Source: Actinomadura graeca
Lineage (GTDB): Bacteria; Actinomycetota; Actinomycetes; Streptosporangiales; Streptosporangiaceae
DNA length: 64,000 nt
Reading direction: 5' to 3'
NCBI RefSeq assembly: GCF_019175365.1
Contig: NZ_CP059572.1
Span: 5,456,001-5,520,000 of the forward strand
Shown here: positions 50,865 through 60,349 of the stretch, piece after piece
Layout of the letters: the number at the start of each line of letters is the position of its first letter
How positions within the stretch are numbered: position 1 is the first letter of the stretch
Made by a program: the position numbers and the translations under genes
Notes under the pieces: model-generated
The model's database searches: none
What the model was told of the DNA's origin: nothing
The model's input: the letters and a program-made list of their open reading frames with translations, nothing else

Positions 50865-51347
50865 ATGGCGGCTGATCTCGAGAAGGAGACCCCGGCCACC
50901 GAGGGCACGCCCCTCAAGGTGCACGACCTGCGTCCGGCCCCCGGCGCCAGGAAGGCCAAGGTCCGCAAGGGCCGCGGCGAGGCGTCCAAGGGCAAGACCG
51001 CGGGCCGCGGCACCAAGGGCACCAAGGCCCGCTCGACCGTCCCCGTCGGTTTCGAGGGCGGCCAGATGCCGCTGATCCGCCGGGTTCCGAAGCTCAAGGG
51101 CTTCAAGAACCCGAACCGGGTCGAGTTCCAGGTCGTGAACCTGGACAAGCTCGCCGCCCTCTACCCCGACGGGGGCGAGGTCACCGCGGAGGACCTGGCG
51201 GCCAGGGGCGCGGTGCGCCGCGGACGCCCGGTGAAGATCCTCGGTACCGGCGAGATCTCCGTCGCGGTCCAGGTGAAGGTCCACGCCTTTTCCTCCGCCG
51301 CGAAGGAGAAGATCGCCGCAGCCGGTGGAACCACCGACGAGCTGTAG
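50865..51347 (+). CDS. rplO: 50S ribosomal protein L15
   Basis: 160 residues: [35 protein letters not shown]. Last ribosomal gene of the spc group before a 214-nt gap with a hairpin. Confidence 0.96.
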   Translation: MAADLEKETPATEGTPLKVHDLRPAPGARKAKVRKGRGEASKGKTAGRGTKGTKARSTVPVGFEGGQMPLIRRVPKLKGFKNPNRVEFQVVNLDKLAALYPDGGEVTAEDLAARGAVRRGRPVKILGTGEISVAVQVKVHAFSSAAKEKIAAAGGTTDEL

Positions 51348-51364
51348 AAAGAACACCGTCGATG

Positions 51365-51428
51365 CCGGGGCCGTGTTCACCAAGTGCCGGGGGCCGAGAG
51401 GTCCGCGCGCTCGGTGGGACGGCCCCGG
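51365..51428 (+). terminator. Long hairpin between rplO and secY
   Basis: CCGGGGCCGT (51365-51374) and ACGGCCCCGG (51419-51428) pair perfectly around a 44-nt GC-rich loop with internal pairing. TAGAGT (about 51442) downstream could be a -10 for secY-adk-map. Partial termination here would separate secY from the ribosomal genes. Confidence 0.6.
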
Positions 51429-51561
51429 TGTCATCTGCTGTTAGAGTCACACCGGCGGACACGCCCGGAGTGAGATATCACACGGTCGTTTCCGCCGTAC
51501 CTCATGGACCTGTAACCGGCCCCTCGGCGGCCATGAACTCGTCACCCGCGCAGGAGGAATG

Positions 51562-52857
51562 GTGCTGACCGCGTTCGCTCGGGCTTTCCGTACGCCTGAC
51601 CTGCGTAAAAAGCTGTTGTTCACGTTGCTGATGATCGTGGTGTTCCGGATCGGATCGATCCTGCCGACACCCAACGTGAACGTGAAGGTGCTCAAGGACA
51701 CCGCCGACGCGGCCAAGGACCAGAACCAGCTCTACGGCCTTGTTGACCTGTTCAGTGGCGGTGCGTTGCTGAAGCTGTCGGTGTTCGCGCTGGGGATCAT
51801 GCCCTACATCACCGCGAGCATCATCCTGCAGTTGCTGACCGTCGTGATCCCCCGTCTGGAGGCCCTCAAGAAGGAGGGCCAGGCCGGCACGACGAAGATC
51901 ACCCAGTACACGCGTTACCTGACGATCGGGCTGGCGATCCTCCAGGCCACCGGCATCGTGGCGATGGCGAGCACCGGGCAGCTGTTCCAGGGCGTCTCCG
52001 GCGGCGGCGACGTGCTGTACGACACCGGCGTCTTCCCGATCATCACGATGGTGATCTGCATGGTGGCGGGCACCTCGGTCATCATGTGGCTGGGCGAGCT
52101 GGTCACCGACCGCGGCGTCGGCAACGGCATGTCCATCCTGATCTTCACGCAGGTGGTCGCGGTCTTCCCGGCGCAGTTCTGGAGCATCTACCAGACCAAG
52201 AACGGCTTCGTCTTCGCGATCGTCGTCCTCGTGGGCCTGGCCATCATGGCCGGGGTCGTGTTCGTCGAGCAGGCGCAGCGCCGCATTCCCGTCCAGTACG
52301 CCAAGCGGATGGTCGGACGCCGCATGTACGGCGGCACGTCCACCTACATCCCGCTGAAGGTGAACCAGGCCGGCATCATCCCGGTGATCTTCGCCTCGTC
52401 GCTGCTGTACCTGCCGGTCCTCGCCACGCAGCTGTGGCCGAACACCAAGTGGCTGCAGAAGATCCAGCCCTACCTGCAGCCCAGCAACGCCTGGCACATG
52501 GCGGTGTTCTTCGTCTTCATCATCTTCTTCACCTACTTCTACGTGGCGATCACGTTCAACCCCACTGAAGTGGCCGACAACATGAAGAAGTATGGTGGAT
52601 TCATCCCAGGTATCCGTCCGGGCCGGCCGACCGCCGAGTACCTCGACTACGTGCTGACCCGGATCACCACACCCGGTGCGCTCTACCTGGGGCTCGTGGC
52701 ACTGATCCCCATGGTGGCCTTCTCGCTCCTGAAGGCGAGCCAGGACTTCCCGTTCGGCGGCACGAGCATCCTCATCGTCGTCGGCGTCGGACTGGATACC
52801 GTGAAGCAGATCGAGAGTCAGCTACAGCAGCGCAACTACGAGGGCTTCCTCCGGTAG
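51562..52857 (+). CDS. secY: Protein translocase subunit SecY
   Basis: 431 residues with ten membrane segments, the Sec channel. It begins [18 protein letters not shown]. An ATG at 51559 is in frame, but AGGAGG (51552-51557) leaves only one base before it, while GTG 51562 has four and matches Streptomyces SecY. The plug and C5 region text ([11 protein letters not shown]) is intact. The stop overlaps adk by one base. Confidence 0.95.
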   Translation: MLTAFARAFRTPDLRKKLLFTLLMIVVFRIGSILPTPNVNVKVLKDTADAAKDQNQLYGLVDLFSGGALLKLSVFALGIMPYITASIILQLLTVVIPRLEALKKEGQAGTTKITQYTRYLTIGLAILQATGIVAMASTGQLFQGVSGGGDVLYDTGVFPIITMVICMVAGTSVIMWLGELVTDRGVGNGMSILIFTQVVAVFPAQFWSIYQTKNGFVFAIVVLVGLAIMAGVVFVEQAQRRIPVQYAKRMVGRRMYGGTSTYIPLKVNQAGIIPVIFASSLLYLPVLATQLWPNTKWLQKIQPYLQPSNAWHMAVFFVFIIFFTYFYVAITFNPTEVADNMKKYGGFIPGIRPGRPTAEYLDYVLTRITTPGALYLGLVALIPMVAFSLLKASQDFPFGGTSILIVVGVGLDTVKQIESQLQQRNYEGFLR

Positions 52858-53507
52858 TGCGTATCGTGCTGGTGGGCCCCCCGGGTGCGGGCAAGGGGAC
52901 GCAGGCCCAGTTCATCGCATCTCATCTGTCCATCCCGAAGATCTCGACAGGTGACATCTTCCGCGCCAACGTGAGCGGCGGCACCGAACTCGGCCGGCAG
53001 GCCAAGCAGTTCATGGACCGCGGCGACCTCGTCCCGGACGAGGTGACGATCGCGATGGTGCGCGACCGGCTCGGCGAGGACGACGCGAGCGACGGGTTCC
53101 TGCTGGACGGCTTCCCGCGCAACGTGCCGCAGGCGGAGACCCTCAAGAAGATCCTCGCCGAGTGGGACAACCGGCTGGACATCGTCCTGGAGCTGGTGGT
53201 CGACGAGGACGAGGTCGTCCGGCGGCTGTCGGGCCGGCGCACCTGCGACAAGTGCGGGCGCATCTGGCACGTCGACTTCGACGACAAGCAGGACGACATC
53301 TGCGACGACTGCGGCGGGCACCTGTTCCAGCGGGACGACGACAAGGAAGAGGTCGTCATGCACCGGCTGGAGGTGTACCGGCACGACACGGCCCCGCTGG
53401 TGCAGTTCTATGCCGACGAGGACATCCTCGTCGGCATAGACGCGACGGGCCCGGTCGAAGAGGTCACCAAGCGCGCGCTCACCGCCCTCCGCCCGTTCGA
53501 GAGGTGA
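52857..53507 (+). CDS. adk: Adenylate kinase
   Basis: 216 residues. P-loop G-P-P-G-A-G-K-G-T (7-15), D-G-F-P-R-N, and a LID with zinc-type C-D-K-C-G and C-D-D-C-G pairs about 20 residues apart. It balances ATP + AMP with 2 ADP. GTG start overlapping secY. Confidence 0.96.
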   Translation: MRIVLVGPPGAGKGTQAQFIASHLSIPKISTGDIFRANVSGGTELGRQAKQFMDRGDLVPDEVTIAMVRDRLGEDDASDGFLLDGFPRNVPQAETLKKILAEWDNRLDIVLELVVDEDEVVRRLSGRRTCDKCGRIWHVDFDDKQDDICDDCGGHLFQRDDDKEEVVMHRLEVYRHDTAPLVQFYADEDILVGIDATGPVEEVTKRALTALRPFER

Positions 53508-53532
53508 GCGGGGCCGCCGGGGAAGTGACAGC

Positions 53533-53553
53533 GGACGCGGGGTCTCCGCGTCC
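53533..53553 (+). terminator. Small hairpin between adk and map
   Basis: GGACGCGG (53533-53540) and CCGCGTCC (53546-53553) pair perfectly around GGTCT, 26 nt after adk. No U-run; partial terminator or mRNA stabiliser. Confidence 0.5.
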
Positions 53554-53606
53554 TCACGCCGGGGTCGCCCGCATGGCGATCCCGGCGGACCGTTCCAGGG
53601 GGGTTC

Positions 53607-54431
53607 ATGTTCAGAGGCCGTAGACCGGCGATCCAGGTGAAGTCGCCGGAGCAGGTCGAGCTGATGCGCGCCGCGGGGCTGCTCGTGGGGAAGACCCTCC
53701 AGCTGCTGCGCGAGGCGGTCAAGCCGGGCATCACCACCTTGGAGCTGGACGAGCTCGCCGAGCGGAACATCCGCGACAACGGCGGCATCCCGTCCTTCAA
53801 GGGCTACCACGGGTTCACCGGAACGATCTGCGCGTCCGTCAACGAGGAGATCGTGCACGGCATCCCCAGCGCCGGGAAGACGCTGCGGGACGGCGACGTG
53901 ATCTCCATTGACTGCGGGGCGATCGTCGAGGGGTGGCACGGCGACGCGGCCGTCACCGTCCCCGTCGGGGAGATCACCGCGGAGCTGCGGCGGCTGCTGG
54001 AGGTGACCGAGACGGCCCTGTGGCACGGCCTGGCGGCCGGACGCGCCGGGGCCAGGCTCACGGACATGTCGCACGCGATCGAGGCTCACATCCGCTCTCA
54101 GGGCCCCTACGGCATCGTCGAGGGCTACGGGGGGCACGGCATCGGCACCGAGATGCACATGGACCCGCTCATCCCCAACCACGGCGCCCCGGGGCAGGGT
54201 CCGGTCCTGAAGCCCGGCATGTGCTTCGCGGTCGAGCCGATGGTCAACCTCGGCACCAAGGAGACCCTGGAACTGGACGACGGCTGGACGGTCGTCACCG
54301 CCGACGGCCGCTTCTCGGCGCACTTCGAGCACTCGTTCGCCGTCACCCCGGACGGGCCCCGTGTGCTGACGGCACTTGACGAGGGCCGGGAGTGGTTCGC
54401 CAAGCTGGAGGCGGGCACTCCGTCCCGTTAG
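53607..54431 (+). CDS. map: Methionine aminopeptidase type I
   Basis: 274 residues. Metal ligands lie in I-D-C-G-A and the G-D-A-A-V-T-V block, G-H-G-I-G, F-A-V-E-P-M and H-S-F. No N-terminal zinc-finger extension. Removes initiator Met from nascent proteins. GGGGGG-type ribosome site before the ATG. Confidence 0.95.
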   Translation: MFRGRRPAIQVKSPEQVELMRAAGLLVGKTLQLLREAVKPGITTLELDELAERNIRDNGGIPSFKGYHGFTGTICASVNEEIVHGIPSAGKTLRDGDVISIDCGAIVEGWHGDAAVTVPVGEITAELRRLLEVTETALWHGLAAGRAGARLTDMSHAIEAHIRSQGPYGIVEGYGGHGIGTEMHMDPLIPNHGAPGQGPVLKPGMCFAVEPMVNLGTKETLELDDGWTVVTADGRFSAHFEHSFAVTPDGPRVLTALDEGREWFAKLEAGTPSR

Positions 54432-54458
54432 GCGGAGGGTCCGCCGGACCGGGCCCCC

Positions 54459-54526
54459 GTCAGGCGGAGGGGCCCGTCAGGCGGAGGGGCCCGTCAGGCG
54501 GAGGGGCCCGTCGGGCAGAGGGGGCG
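54459..54526 (+). repeat. 17-bp tandem repeat
   Basis: GTCAGGCGGAGGGGCCC occurs three times in exact tandem (54459, 54476, 54493), with a degenerate fourth copy from 54510 and another over the map stop at about 54428. It ends 13 nt before the next ATG, so copy number would change the leader of that gene. Confidence 0.88.
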
Positions 54527-54538
54527 GAAGGAGTCGAG

Positions 54539-54982
54539 ATGGCGCCGAATCCTGACATGCGGGCGTCGGACGCCGACCGTGACCGCGTCGCCGAGAGCCT
54601 GCGCGAGCACTGCGGCGTCGGCCGGATCAGCATGGACGAGATGAACGAACGGCTCGACCTCGTCTACCAGGCCAAGACGCTCGGCCAGCTCCAGGAGATC
54701 ACCTCGGACCTCCCCGAGGAGGACCTGTACCAGCTGCCCGTCCCCGCGTCCCAGGCCAAGAGCACCGCCTCCGTCGCGCCCCGTCCGAAGGGCGAGCTGT
54801 ACGGGCGTGGCATGCGGGCGATGTGGGGCACCTGGGCCCTCGTGAGCGGCATCAACGTCGCGGTCTGGCTGGCCATCGCCCTCGCGGGCGAGGTCGTCTA
54901 CCCCTGGTGGATCTGGGTGGCGGGCCCCTGGGGCGCGGTGATCCTGCTCAGTTCGCTGCTGGGACCGAAACGCCACGGCTGA
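54539..54982 (+). CDS. DUF1707 (SHOCT-like) membrane protein
   Basis: 147 residues. The N-terminal DUF1707 box is M-R-A-S-D-A-D-R-D-R-V-A-E-S-L-R-E-H, then G-R-I-S-M-D-E-M-N-E-R-L-D and A-K-T-L-G-Q-L; two membrane segments follow (about 101-122 and 124-142). Function unknown; the domain is frequent in actinobacteria. GGAAGGAG lies before the ATG. Confidence 0.88.
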   Translation: MAPNPDMRASDADRDRVAESLREHCGVGRISMDEMNERLDLVYQAKTLGQLQEITSDLPEEDLYQLPVPASQAKSTASVAPRPKGELYGRGMRAMWGTWALVSGINVAVWLAIALAGEVVYPWWIWVAGPWGAVILLSSLLGPKRHG

Positions 54983-54994
54983 CCTCCGGCCGGC

Positions 54995-55810
54995 CTACTC
55001 GACGTCCATCAGCGGGCGGTAGTTGCCCGTGGGCACGAAATGGGTGGTGGCCGTGCCGTCGTCGCCCACGAGGTGGACGGCGAACCCGGCGGGCTCCCCG
55101 GTCACCGCGGCGCGGCCGGGACGGGTGAGGTCGAGGAACAACTGGCGGTAGGTGCTGGGGCACGTCGTGCTGACCCTGCCCGCCACCTGCCCGACCGCCC
55201 CGCGGTGCACGTGCCCGCTGATGATCCGGACGACCTGCTCGTGCCGGGCGATGACCGCGGCGAACCCGGCGGGGTCGACGAAGCGCATGTCGTCGATGAA
55301 GCGGATGCCGATGGGGAACGGCGGATGGTGGGTGGCGACGACCGTGGGGACCCCCGGCGCGGCGCCGAGCGTCCTGTCCAGCCAGGCGAGCCGGTCCTCG
55401 CTCATGTGGCCGTGCGGATGGCCGTCCACGGTCGTGTCGCAGCAGACGAGCCGTATCCCGGCGACGTCCGCCGCGTACTGGATGGGCGCCTGGGGGCCGC
55501 TGCCGGTGCCCGCGAGCGACGGGTGGCCGGCGAACGCCTCGCGGAGGGCGTCGCGGTCGTCGTGGTTGCCGGGCATGGGGAACACGGTCATCGGCAGGGG
55601 CGACAGCAGCGCGTGCAGCCGGGCGTACTCGGCGGGCCGGCCGCCGTCGGCGAGATCGCCGGTGAGCACCACGGCGTCCGGCCGCGCGGGCAGCGTCAGC
55701 AGGCTCGACACGGCCGCCCGGAGGGCCCGCACCGGCCCCGAGCCGTCGTCGACCTCGCCGTCGCGTCCGGCCGCCAGATGGATGTCGCTCAACTGGGCGA
55801 TGATCGGCAT
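54995..55810 (-). CDS. Calcineurin-like phosphodiesterase, CpdA-like
   Basis: 271 residues. Metallophosphoesterase motifs in order: L-S-D-I-H, L-T-G-D-L-A-D, P-G-N-H-D, T-H-H-P-P-F and S-G-H-V-H-R. The D-G-H-P-H-G-H-M segment is typical of class III cyclic-nucleotide phosphodiesterases (CpdA/Rv0805 group). It probably hydrolyses cyclic nucleotides or other phosphodiesters with two metals. AAGGAG lies 5 nt before the ATG. Copy B of the structured element begins 12 nt upstream of the start on the other strand. Confidence 0.9.
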   Translation of the reverse strand: MPIIAQLSDIHLAAGRDGEVDDGSGPVRALRAAVSSLLTLPARPDAVVLTGDLADGGRPAEYARLHALLSPLPMTVFPMPGNHDDRDALREAFAGHPSLAGTGSGPQAPIQYAADVAGIRLVCCDTTVDGHPHGHMSEDRLAWLDRTLGAAPGVPTVVATHHPPFPIGIRFIDDMRFVDPAGFAAVIARHEQVVRIISGHVHRGAVGQVAGRVSTTCPSTYRQLFLDLTRPGRAAVTGEPAGFAVHLVGDDGTATTHFVPTGNYRPLMDVE

Positions 55811-55821
55811 GCGTGCTCCTT

Positions 55822-55963
55822 GCGGTGCCCTTGGCGTCGGGCGCTGGGGCGCCCTCCTTCGGCGGACACCGCGTGCGGTCGCCGCATCGCCCCGACCCGC
55901 CCTGGGGCTCGCTGCGCGATCGGGGCCCCGCTAGCTCGGACCCGCCTTCGGACGCGATCGCGA
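55822..55963 (+). repeat. Dispersed structured intergenic element, copy B
   Basis: GCGGTGCCC (55822-55830) pairs with GGACACCGC (55864-55872, one mismatch). Inside is GGGCGC-TGGG-GCGCCC (55839-55854), joined by TTGGCGTC and TCCTTCGGC linkers identical to copy A. The GCGATCGC-rich remainder aligns with copy A to 55963, with a one-base gap here and there. Confidence 0.85.
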
Positions 55964-56019
55964 GGCTGAGGACGGCGATGGTTCGGGAATGGGTGCCCCA
56001 GCTAGATGATCACTGGGTC

Positions 56020-56577
56020 CTACGCTACATGGGGGATCACGAGGGACAGGGCGGAAGTGACGTCTTCGGGGGCCGGGGCGACGTCGGGGACGACGTCGCG
56101 CAGGGCCAGCCAGCCGTTGATCGCCTGGACGGTCGGCTTGGCCTCGATGAGCTGGGGGTCCTCCAGGCCGTACCAGGCGGCGACCTTGGACCAGCGCCAC
56201 AGCCGGTGCCCGGCCGTGGAGATCTCCGAGGCGGGGAAGCCGCCCTGGCCGCGGGCGCCGGTGATCGCCAGCCGGACGGAGTCGAACGAGCGGCCCACGC
56301 GCTCGGCGATGTCGCGGATCGTCAGCAGCGGGTCGGCCTCGACCCGCAGGACGTGCACGCCCGGCGCGCTCGCCTCGACGTGCTGGACGATCTCCATGAT
56401 CGCGGCGGCGAGGGTGGCGCCCTGCCAGGAGCAGGAGGCGTTGCCGGGACGGTCGGCGTGCTGCGGCTCGCTGATGATCGAGACCGTGACGGCGCCGTCC
56501 GTCCGGTCGAACAGCGGGTCGAGCTCGTCCTCGTAGAGGGGGCGGCTGAGGATCAGCGCGAAGTCGTAGCTCGGCAT
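56020..56577 (-). CDS. HTH-domain putative DNA-binding protein
   Basis: 185 residues from ATG 56577, chosen because GAAGGAGGG stands just upstream; the frame continues another 51 codons 5' without a better start. The first 80 residues form a small alpha/beta domain (S-Y-D-F-A-L-I-L-S-R). A helix-turn-helix follows, L-T-I-R-D-I-A-E-R-V-G-R-S-x-D-S-V-R, with G-A-R-G-Q-G-G-F-P and W-R-W-S, like the AlpA/MerR-type winged helices of actinobacterial regulators. Target unknown. Divergent from infA. Confidence 0.78.
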   Translation of the reverse strand: MPSYDFALILSRPLYEDELDPLFDRTDGAVTVSIISEPQHADRPGNASCSWQGATLAAAIMEIVQHVEASAPGVHVLRVEADPLLTIRDIAERVGRSFDSVRLAITGARGQGGFPASEISTAGHRLWRWSKVAAWYGLEDPQLIEAKPTVQAINGWLALRDVVPDVAPAPEDVTSALSLVIPHVA

Positions 56578-56889
56578 GCTGACCCTCCTTCGGACGTCTC
56601 GACGCCCTGTCATCACGGGGAACGGCCCCCTGCCCGCCTCACGGGCTCTAGTGGAAAGGTACAACGCGGACGCGAGGTATGCTTGTGTCGGGAGCGGTCT
56701 CCGGAGCTGTATCGTGCGACAATTTCGCATTCGGCGGCCCGGTACCGTAGACTCCTATGCCGGTCCGCTGTCGGCCGCCTGATTCCCCTGTTCTCGATGC
56801 CCCTGGTGTCGTGGCACGGGTGTGGCCGTGTCCCCTGGGGGGGACGCCCGGGCCGGGTCCAATGAGCCGATCAGTGAAGCGCGGAGGAC
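56578..56889. other. Divergent promoter region between HTH gene and infA
   Basis: 312 nt without a gene. The best rightward promoter is TTCGCA-N18-TAGACT at 56724-56753, leaving a 130-nt infA leader. No clear leftward promoter for the HTH gene is recognised. Confidence 0.55.
56724..56753 (+). promoter_or_regulatory. infA promoter
   Basis: TTCGCA (56724-56729) and TAGACT (56748-56753), 18-nt spacer. The -10 is good, the -35 moderate. It would drive infA-rpmJ-rpsM-rpsK-rpsD-rpoA-rplQ. Confidence 0.6.
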
Positions 56890-57111
56890 ATGCCCAAGAA
56901 AGAAGGGGCCATCGAGATCGAGGGCACCGTCATCGAGTCCCTCCCGAACGCGATGTTCAGGGTGGAGCTCGACAACGGGCACAAGGTGCTCGCCCACATC
57001 AGCGGCAAGATGCGGATGCACTACATCCGGATCCTGCCGGACGACCGTGTTGTTGTGGAGCTGAGCCCCTACGACCTCACGCGCGGTCGGATCGTCTACC
57101 GCTACAAGTAG
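56890..57111 (+). CDS. infA: Translation initiation factor IF-1
   Basis: 73 residues, exact family size: [23 protein letters not shown] in the OB fold and [12 protein letters not shown] at the end. Blocks the A site during initiation. GGAGGA is very close to the ATG. Confidence 0.97.
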   Translation: MPKKEGAIEIEGTVIESLPNAMFRVELDNGHKVLAHISGKMRMHYIRILPDDRVVVELSPYDLTRGRIVYRYK

Positions 57112-57129
57112 TCGCACTGGGGTTGCCTT

Positions 57130-57151
57130 CCCCGCGCGTGGCGGCGCGGGG
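57130..57151 (+). terminator. Hairpin between infA and rpmJ
   Basis: CCCCGCGC (57130-57137) pairs perfectly with GCGCGGGG (57144-57151) around GTGGCG. May trim or partly stop transcription after infA. Confidence 0.45.
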
Positions 57152-57175
57152 GTGACCCTGATCCTAGGAGACCCA

Positions 57176-57289
57176 GTGAAGGTCAAGCCGAGCGTCAAGA
57201 AGATCTGCAACAAGTGCCGCGTCATCCGCCGGCACGGCCGGGTCATGGTCATCTGTTCGGACCCGCGCCACAAGCAGCGCCAGGGCTGA
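57176..57289 (+). CDS. rpmJ: 50S ribosomal protein L36, zinc-binding form
   Basis: 37 residues from GTG 57176 with CTAGGAGA upstream: [15 protein letters not shown] and [11 protein letters not shown]. Zinc ligands C11, C14, C27 and H32 are all present, so this is the C+ form. Standard place between infA and rpsM. Confidence 0.97.
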   Translation: MKVKPSVKKICNKCRVIRRHGRVMVICSDPRHKQRQG

Positions 57290-57485
57290 CCGGCCGCACG
57301 GCCGGACCATCCCACGACAAGCGCGTCGCAGCCTTCGCACAGTGAGCCGTGCGACCTTGATCGGTCGCACGGCGCCGGTGTGCGAGGGACACCCCCGGAC
57401 CGACGGAGGCCGGGGCCGCCACCCGGGCAGGGTGTGTGCGGGGGCGGCGCGTCCATACCTCCGCGATATGAAGGGAACTGCCCAG

Positions 57486-57866
57486 ATGGCACGCCTCCTC
57501 GGCGTCGACCTCCCGCGCGAAAAGCGCCTGGAGGTCGCTCTCACCTACATCTTCGGCATCGGCCGGACGCGCGCCCTCGAGACCCTCGCGGGTACCGAGA
57601 TCAGCGGCGACCTGCGGGTGCACCAGCTCGGCGACGACGAGCTGGTGAAGCTCCGCGACTGGATCGAGGCGAACTACAAGATCGAGGGTGATCTTCGCCG
57701 CGAGGTCCAGGCGGACATCCGCCGCAAGATCGAGATCGGGTGCTACCAGGGCATCCGGCACCGCCGCGGTCTTCCCGTCCACGGCCAGCGCACCCAGACC
57801 AACGCGCGCACCCGCAAGGGCAAGAAGAAGACCGTCGCCGGCAAGAAGAAGGCCGGCAAGAAGTAG
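57486..57866 (+). CDS. rpsM: 30S ribosomal protein S13
   Basis: 126 residues from ATG 57486 ([14 protein letters not shown]); an in-frame ATG six codons earlier is less typical. [25 protein letters not shown] and a Lys-rich tail that reaches the P-site tRNA. Confidence 0.96.
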   Translation: MARLLGVDLPREKRLEVALTYIFGIGRTRALETLAGTEISGDLRVHQLGDDELVKLRDWIEANYKIEGDLRREVQADIRRKIEIGCYQGIRHRRGLPVHGQRTQTNARTRKGKKKTVAGKKKAGKK

Positions 57867-57914
57867 TCCGGAGTCGGTCCTCCGGATCGATGACCTCAAG
57901 AGTAGAGAGAGCAG

Positions 57915-58316
57915 ATGCCTCCTAAGAGCCGTGTCGGCGCCAAGAAGGTGCGCCGCAAGGAGAAGAAGAACGTCGCTCACGGGCACGCCCACATCAAGAG
58001 CACGTTCAACAACACGATCGTCTCGATCACCGACCCCAACGGCAACGTGATCTCCTGGGCCTCCTCGGGCCACGTCGGGTTCAAGGGCTCGCGCAAGTCG
58101 ACCCCGTTCGCCGCGCAGCAGGCCGCCGAGGCCGCCGCCCGGCGCGCGATGGAGCACGGCATGCGCAAGGTCGACGTCTTCGTGAAGGGCCCGGGCTCGG
58201 GCCGCGAGACCGCCATCCGGTCGCTGCAGGCGACCGGACTCGAAGTGGGCTCGATCCAAGACGTCACGCCCGTTCCGCACAACGGCTGCCGTCCGCCGAA
58301 GCGCCGGCGCGTCTGA
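57915..58316 (+). CDS. rpsK: 30S ribosomal protein S11
   Basis: 133 residues: [30 protein letters not shown] and [18 protein letters not shown]. Lines the mRNA exit path. Confidence 0.97.
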   Translation: MPPKSRVGAKKVRRKEKKNVAHGHAHIKSTFNNTIVSITDPNGNVISWASSGHVGFKGSRKSTPFAAQQAAEAAARRAMEHGMRKVDVFVKGPGSGRETAIRSLQATGLEVGSIQDVTPVPHNGCRPPKRRRV

Positions 58317-58336
58317 GGCAGGGGAGATCTAGAACA

Positions 58337-58963
58337 ATGGCTCGTTACACCGGTGCGGACTGCAAGCTCTGCCGCCGCGAGAAGATGAAGCTGTTCCTCA
58401 AGGGCAGCAAGTGCGAGGGCCCCAAGTGCCCGATCGAGATCCGTCCTTACCCGCCGGGTGAGCACGGTCGCGGCCGGCCCAAGGAGACCGAGTACCTGCT
58501 CCAGCTTCGCGAGAAGCAGAAGGCCCGCCGCATCTACGGCGTGCTGGAGCGCCAGTTCCACAACTACTACGTCGAGGCCAACCGCCAGGGCGGCAAGACG
58601 GGTGAGAACCTCCTCACCCTCCTGGAGCGCCGCCTCGACAACGTCGTGTACCGCGCGGGCTTCGCCAAGTCGCGCGACATGGCCCGCCAGCTCATCCGCC
58701 ACGGCCACATCCGGGTCAACGGCAGGAAGGTCGACATCCCGTCCTTCCAGGTGGGCGAGGCCGACATCGTCGACGTCAAGGGCAAGTCCCTGGAGATGAC
58801 GCCGTTCCAGGTCGCCAAGGCCGAGGCCGGCGAGCGGCCCGTCCCGGCGTGGCTCGGCGTCGACGCCGACAAGATGCGGATCCTCGTGCACTCGCTGCCC
58901 GTCCGGCAGCAGATCGACGCTCCCGTCCAGGAGCAGCTGATCGTCGAGCTCTACTCCAAGTAA
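58337..58963 (+). CDS. rpsD: 30S ribosomal protein S4, zinc-binding form
   Basis: 208 residues. N-terminal zinc site C9, C12, C26, C31 (D-C-K-L-C and K-C-E-G-P-K-C), as in Thermus S4. S4 domain [12 protein letters not shown]. Starts 30S assembly; in E. coli represses the alpha operon. Confidence 0.97.
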   Translation: MARYTGADCKLCRREKMKLFLKGSKCEGPKCPIEIRPYPPGEHGRGRPKETEYLLQLREKQKARRIYGVLERQFHNYYVEANRQGGKTGENLLTLLERRLDNVVYRAGFAKSRDMARQLIRHGHIRVNGRKVDIPSFQVGEADIVDVKGKSLEMTPFQVAKAEAGERPVPAWLGVDADKMRILVHSLPVRQQIDAPVQEQLIVELYSK

Positions 58964-58977
58964 GGGCTCGACGTCCG

Positions 58978-59011
58978 CCAGGATCCCGCGGCGGGATCCG
59001 TGGGATCCTGG
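58978..59011 (+). terminator. Hairpin between rpsD and rpoA
   Basis: CCAGGATCCC (58978-58987) pairs perfectly with GGGATCCTGG (59002-59011); a third GGATCC lies in the loop and allows an alternative fold. It sits 15 nt after rpsD inside the operon, so it could tune rpoA relative to the ribosomal genes. Confidence 0.6.
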
Positions 59012-59077
59012 TGGATACGGGGAACACTCAGGAACGCGGTAGTCAAATAGCGGGCACCGCGGGAAGAAGGCACAACC

Positions 59078-60091
59078 ATGCTCATCGCACAGCGTCCCAC
59101 TCTCACCGAAGAGCAGGTCGACGAGTACCGGTCGCGGTTCACCATCGAGCCGCTGGAGCCGGGCTTCGGCTACACGATCGGCAACTCGCTCCGCCGTACG
59201 CTGCTCTCCTCGATCCCCGGTGCGGCCGTCACCAGCATCCGGATCGAGGGCGTCCTCCACGAGTTCTCCACCGTCCCCGGGGTCAAGGAGGATGTCACCG
59301 ACATCATCCTGAACCTCAAGGAGCTCGTCGTCTCCTCCGAGCACGACGAGCCGGTGGTCATGTACCTGCGCAAGCAGGGCCCGGGCGAGGTGACCGCGGC
59401 CGACATCGCGCCGCCCGCGGGCGTCGAGGTCCACAACCCCGACCTGCACATCGCCACGCTCAACAACAAGGCCAAGCTGGAGATGGAGCTGACGGTCGAG
59501 CGCGGCCGCGGCTACGTCTCCGCCGCCCAGAACAAGCAGCCGGGCCAGGAGATCGGCCGGATCCCGATCGACTCCATCTACTCGCCCGTGCTCAAGGTCA
59601 CCTACAAGGTCGAGGCGACCCGCGTCGAGCAGCGCACCGACTTCGACCGGCTCATCCTGGACGTGGAGACCAAGCAGGCGATGCTGCCGCGCGACGCGGT
59701 GGCCTCCGCCGGCAAGACCCTCGTCGAGCTGTTCGGGCTGGCCCGGGAGCTCAACGTCGAGGCCGAGGGCATCGACATGGGCCCGTCCCCCACGGACGCC
59801 GCGCTCGCCGCGGACCTGGCCCTGCCGATCGAGGAGCTGAACCTGACGGTCCGCTCCTACAACTGCCTCAAGCGCGAGGGCATCCACTCCGTGGGCGAGC
59901 TGGTGGCCCGCAGCGAGCAGGACCTTCTCGACATAAGGAATTTCGGCGCCAAGTCGATCGAAGAGGTCAAGCAGAAGCTCAACGACATGGGCCTCTCGCT
60001 GAAGGACTCCCCGCCCGGGTTCGACCCGAGCGCGGCGGCGGACAACTACGGCGACGACGACCAGGGCTACGCCGAGACCGAGCAGTATTGA
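59078..60091 (+). CDS. rpoA: DNA-directed RNA polymerase subunit alpha
   Basis: 337 residues. NTD with [24 protein letters not shown] dimer region, linker, and CTD with helix-hairpin-helix [17 protein letters not shown] and [10 protein letters not shown] for UP-element and activator contact. Acidic C-terminal tail. Confidence 0.97.
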   Translation: MLIAQRPTLTEEQVDEYRSRFTIEPLEPGFGYTIGNSLRRTLLSSIPGAAVTSIRIEGVLHEFSTVPGVKEDVTDIILNLKELVVSSEHDEPVVMYLRKQGPGEVTAADIAPPAGVEVHNPDLHIATLNNKAKLEMELTVERGRGYVSAAQNKQPGQEIGRIPIDSIYSPVLKVTYKVEATRVEQRTDFDRLILDVETKQAMLPRDAVASAGKTLVELFGLARELNVEAEGIDMGPSPTDAALAADLALPIEELNLTVRSYNCLKREGIHSVGELVARSEQDLLDIRNFGAKSIEEVKQKLNDMGLSLKDSPPGFDPSAAADNYGDDDQGYAETEQY

Positions 60092-60146
60092 TTGTGATCC
60101 CGGCCCAGGATCCTCGCCTGGCGGCTCGGAACCTGACCGTGATCGT

Positions 60147-60227
60147 GCGAGCGCGTCATCGCTTCGCGATCTGCCCGCGTGGGGCTCGCCTTCGGCTTTG
60201 CCCCTCGCGGGCAGCCTTCGCGCTCGC
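60147..60227. repeat. Large palindromic element after rpoA
   Basis: Outer arms GCGAGCGCG (60147-60155) and CGCGCTCGC (60219-60227), middle arms CTGCCCGCG (60171-60179) and CGCGGGCAG (60206-60214), and inner GGGGC/GCCCC are each perfect. It forms a long interrupted stem between rpoA and rplQ. It may act as terminator or REP-like element; it is not a third copy of the 143-bp repeat. Confidence 0.7.
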
Positions 60228-60349
60228 GTGACGGCTGAGGCCCGTTGACGGTCCTCGGCGGTCACACGACACCCAGCGCGGTGGGGAACGTCCCCGCCGC
60301 GACCGGCTGACATCGGTACCTGATACGGCCGATGCAGGAAGGAAGCACC

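Noticed and set aside
55813-56865. Plus-strand 350-codon frame over copy B and the HTH gene
   Set aside because: It runs antisense through the HTH gene and across the repeat; no ribosome site and unrelated composition.
60147-60227. Third copy of the 143-bp structured element
   Set aside because: It shares GC-rich CTTCGGC-like words but lacks the TTGGCGTC linker and the two-stem layout, so it was kept as a separate palindrome.
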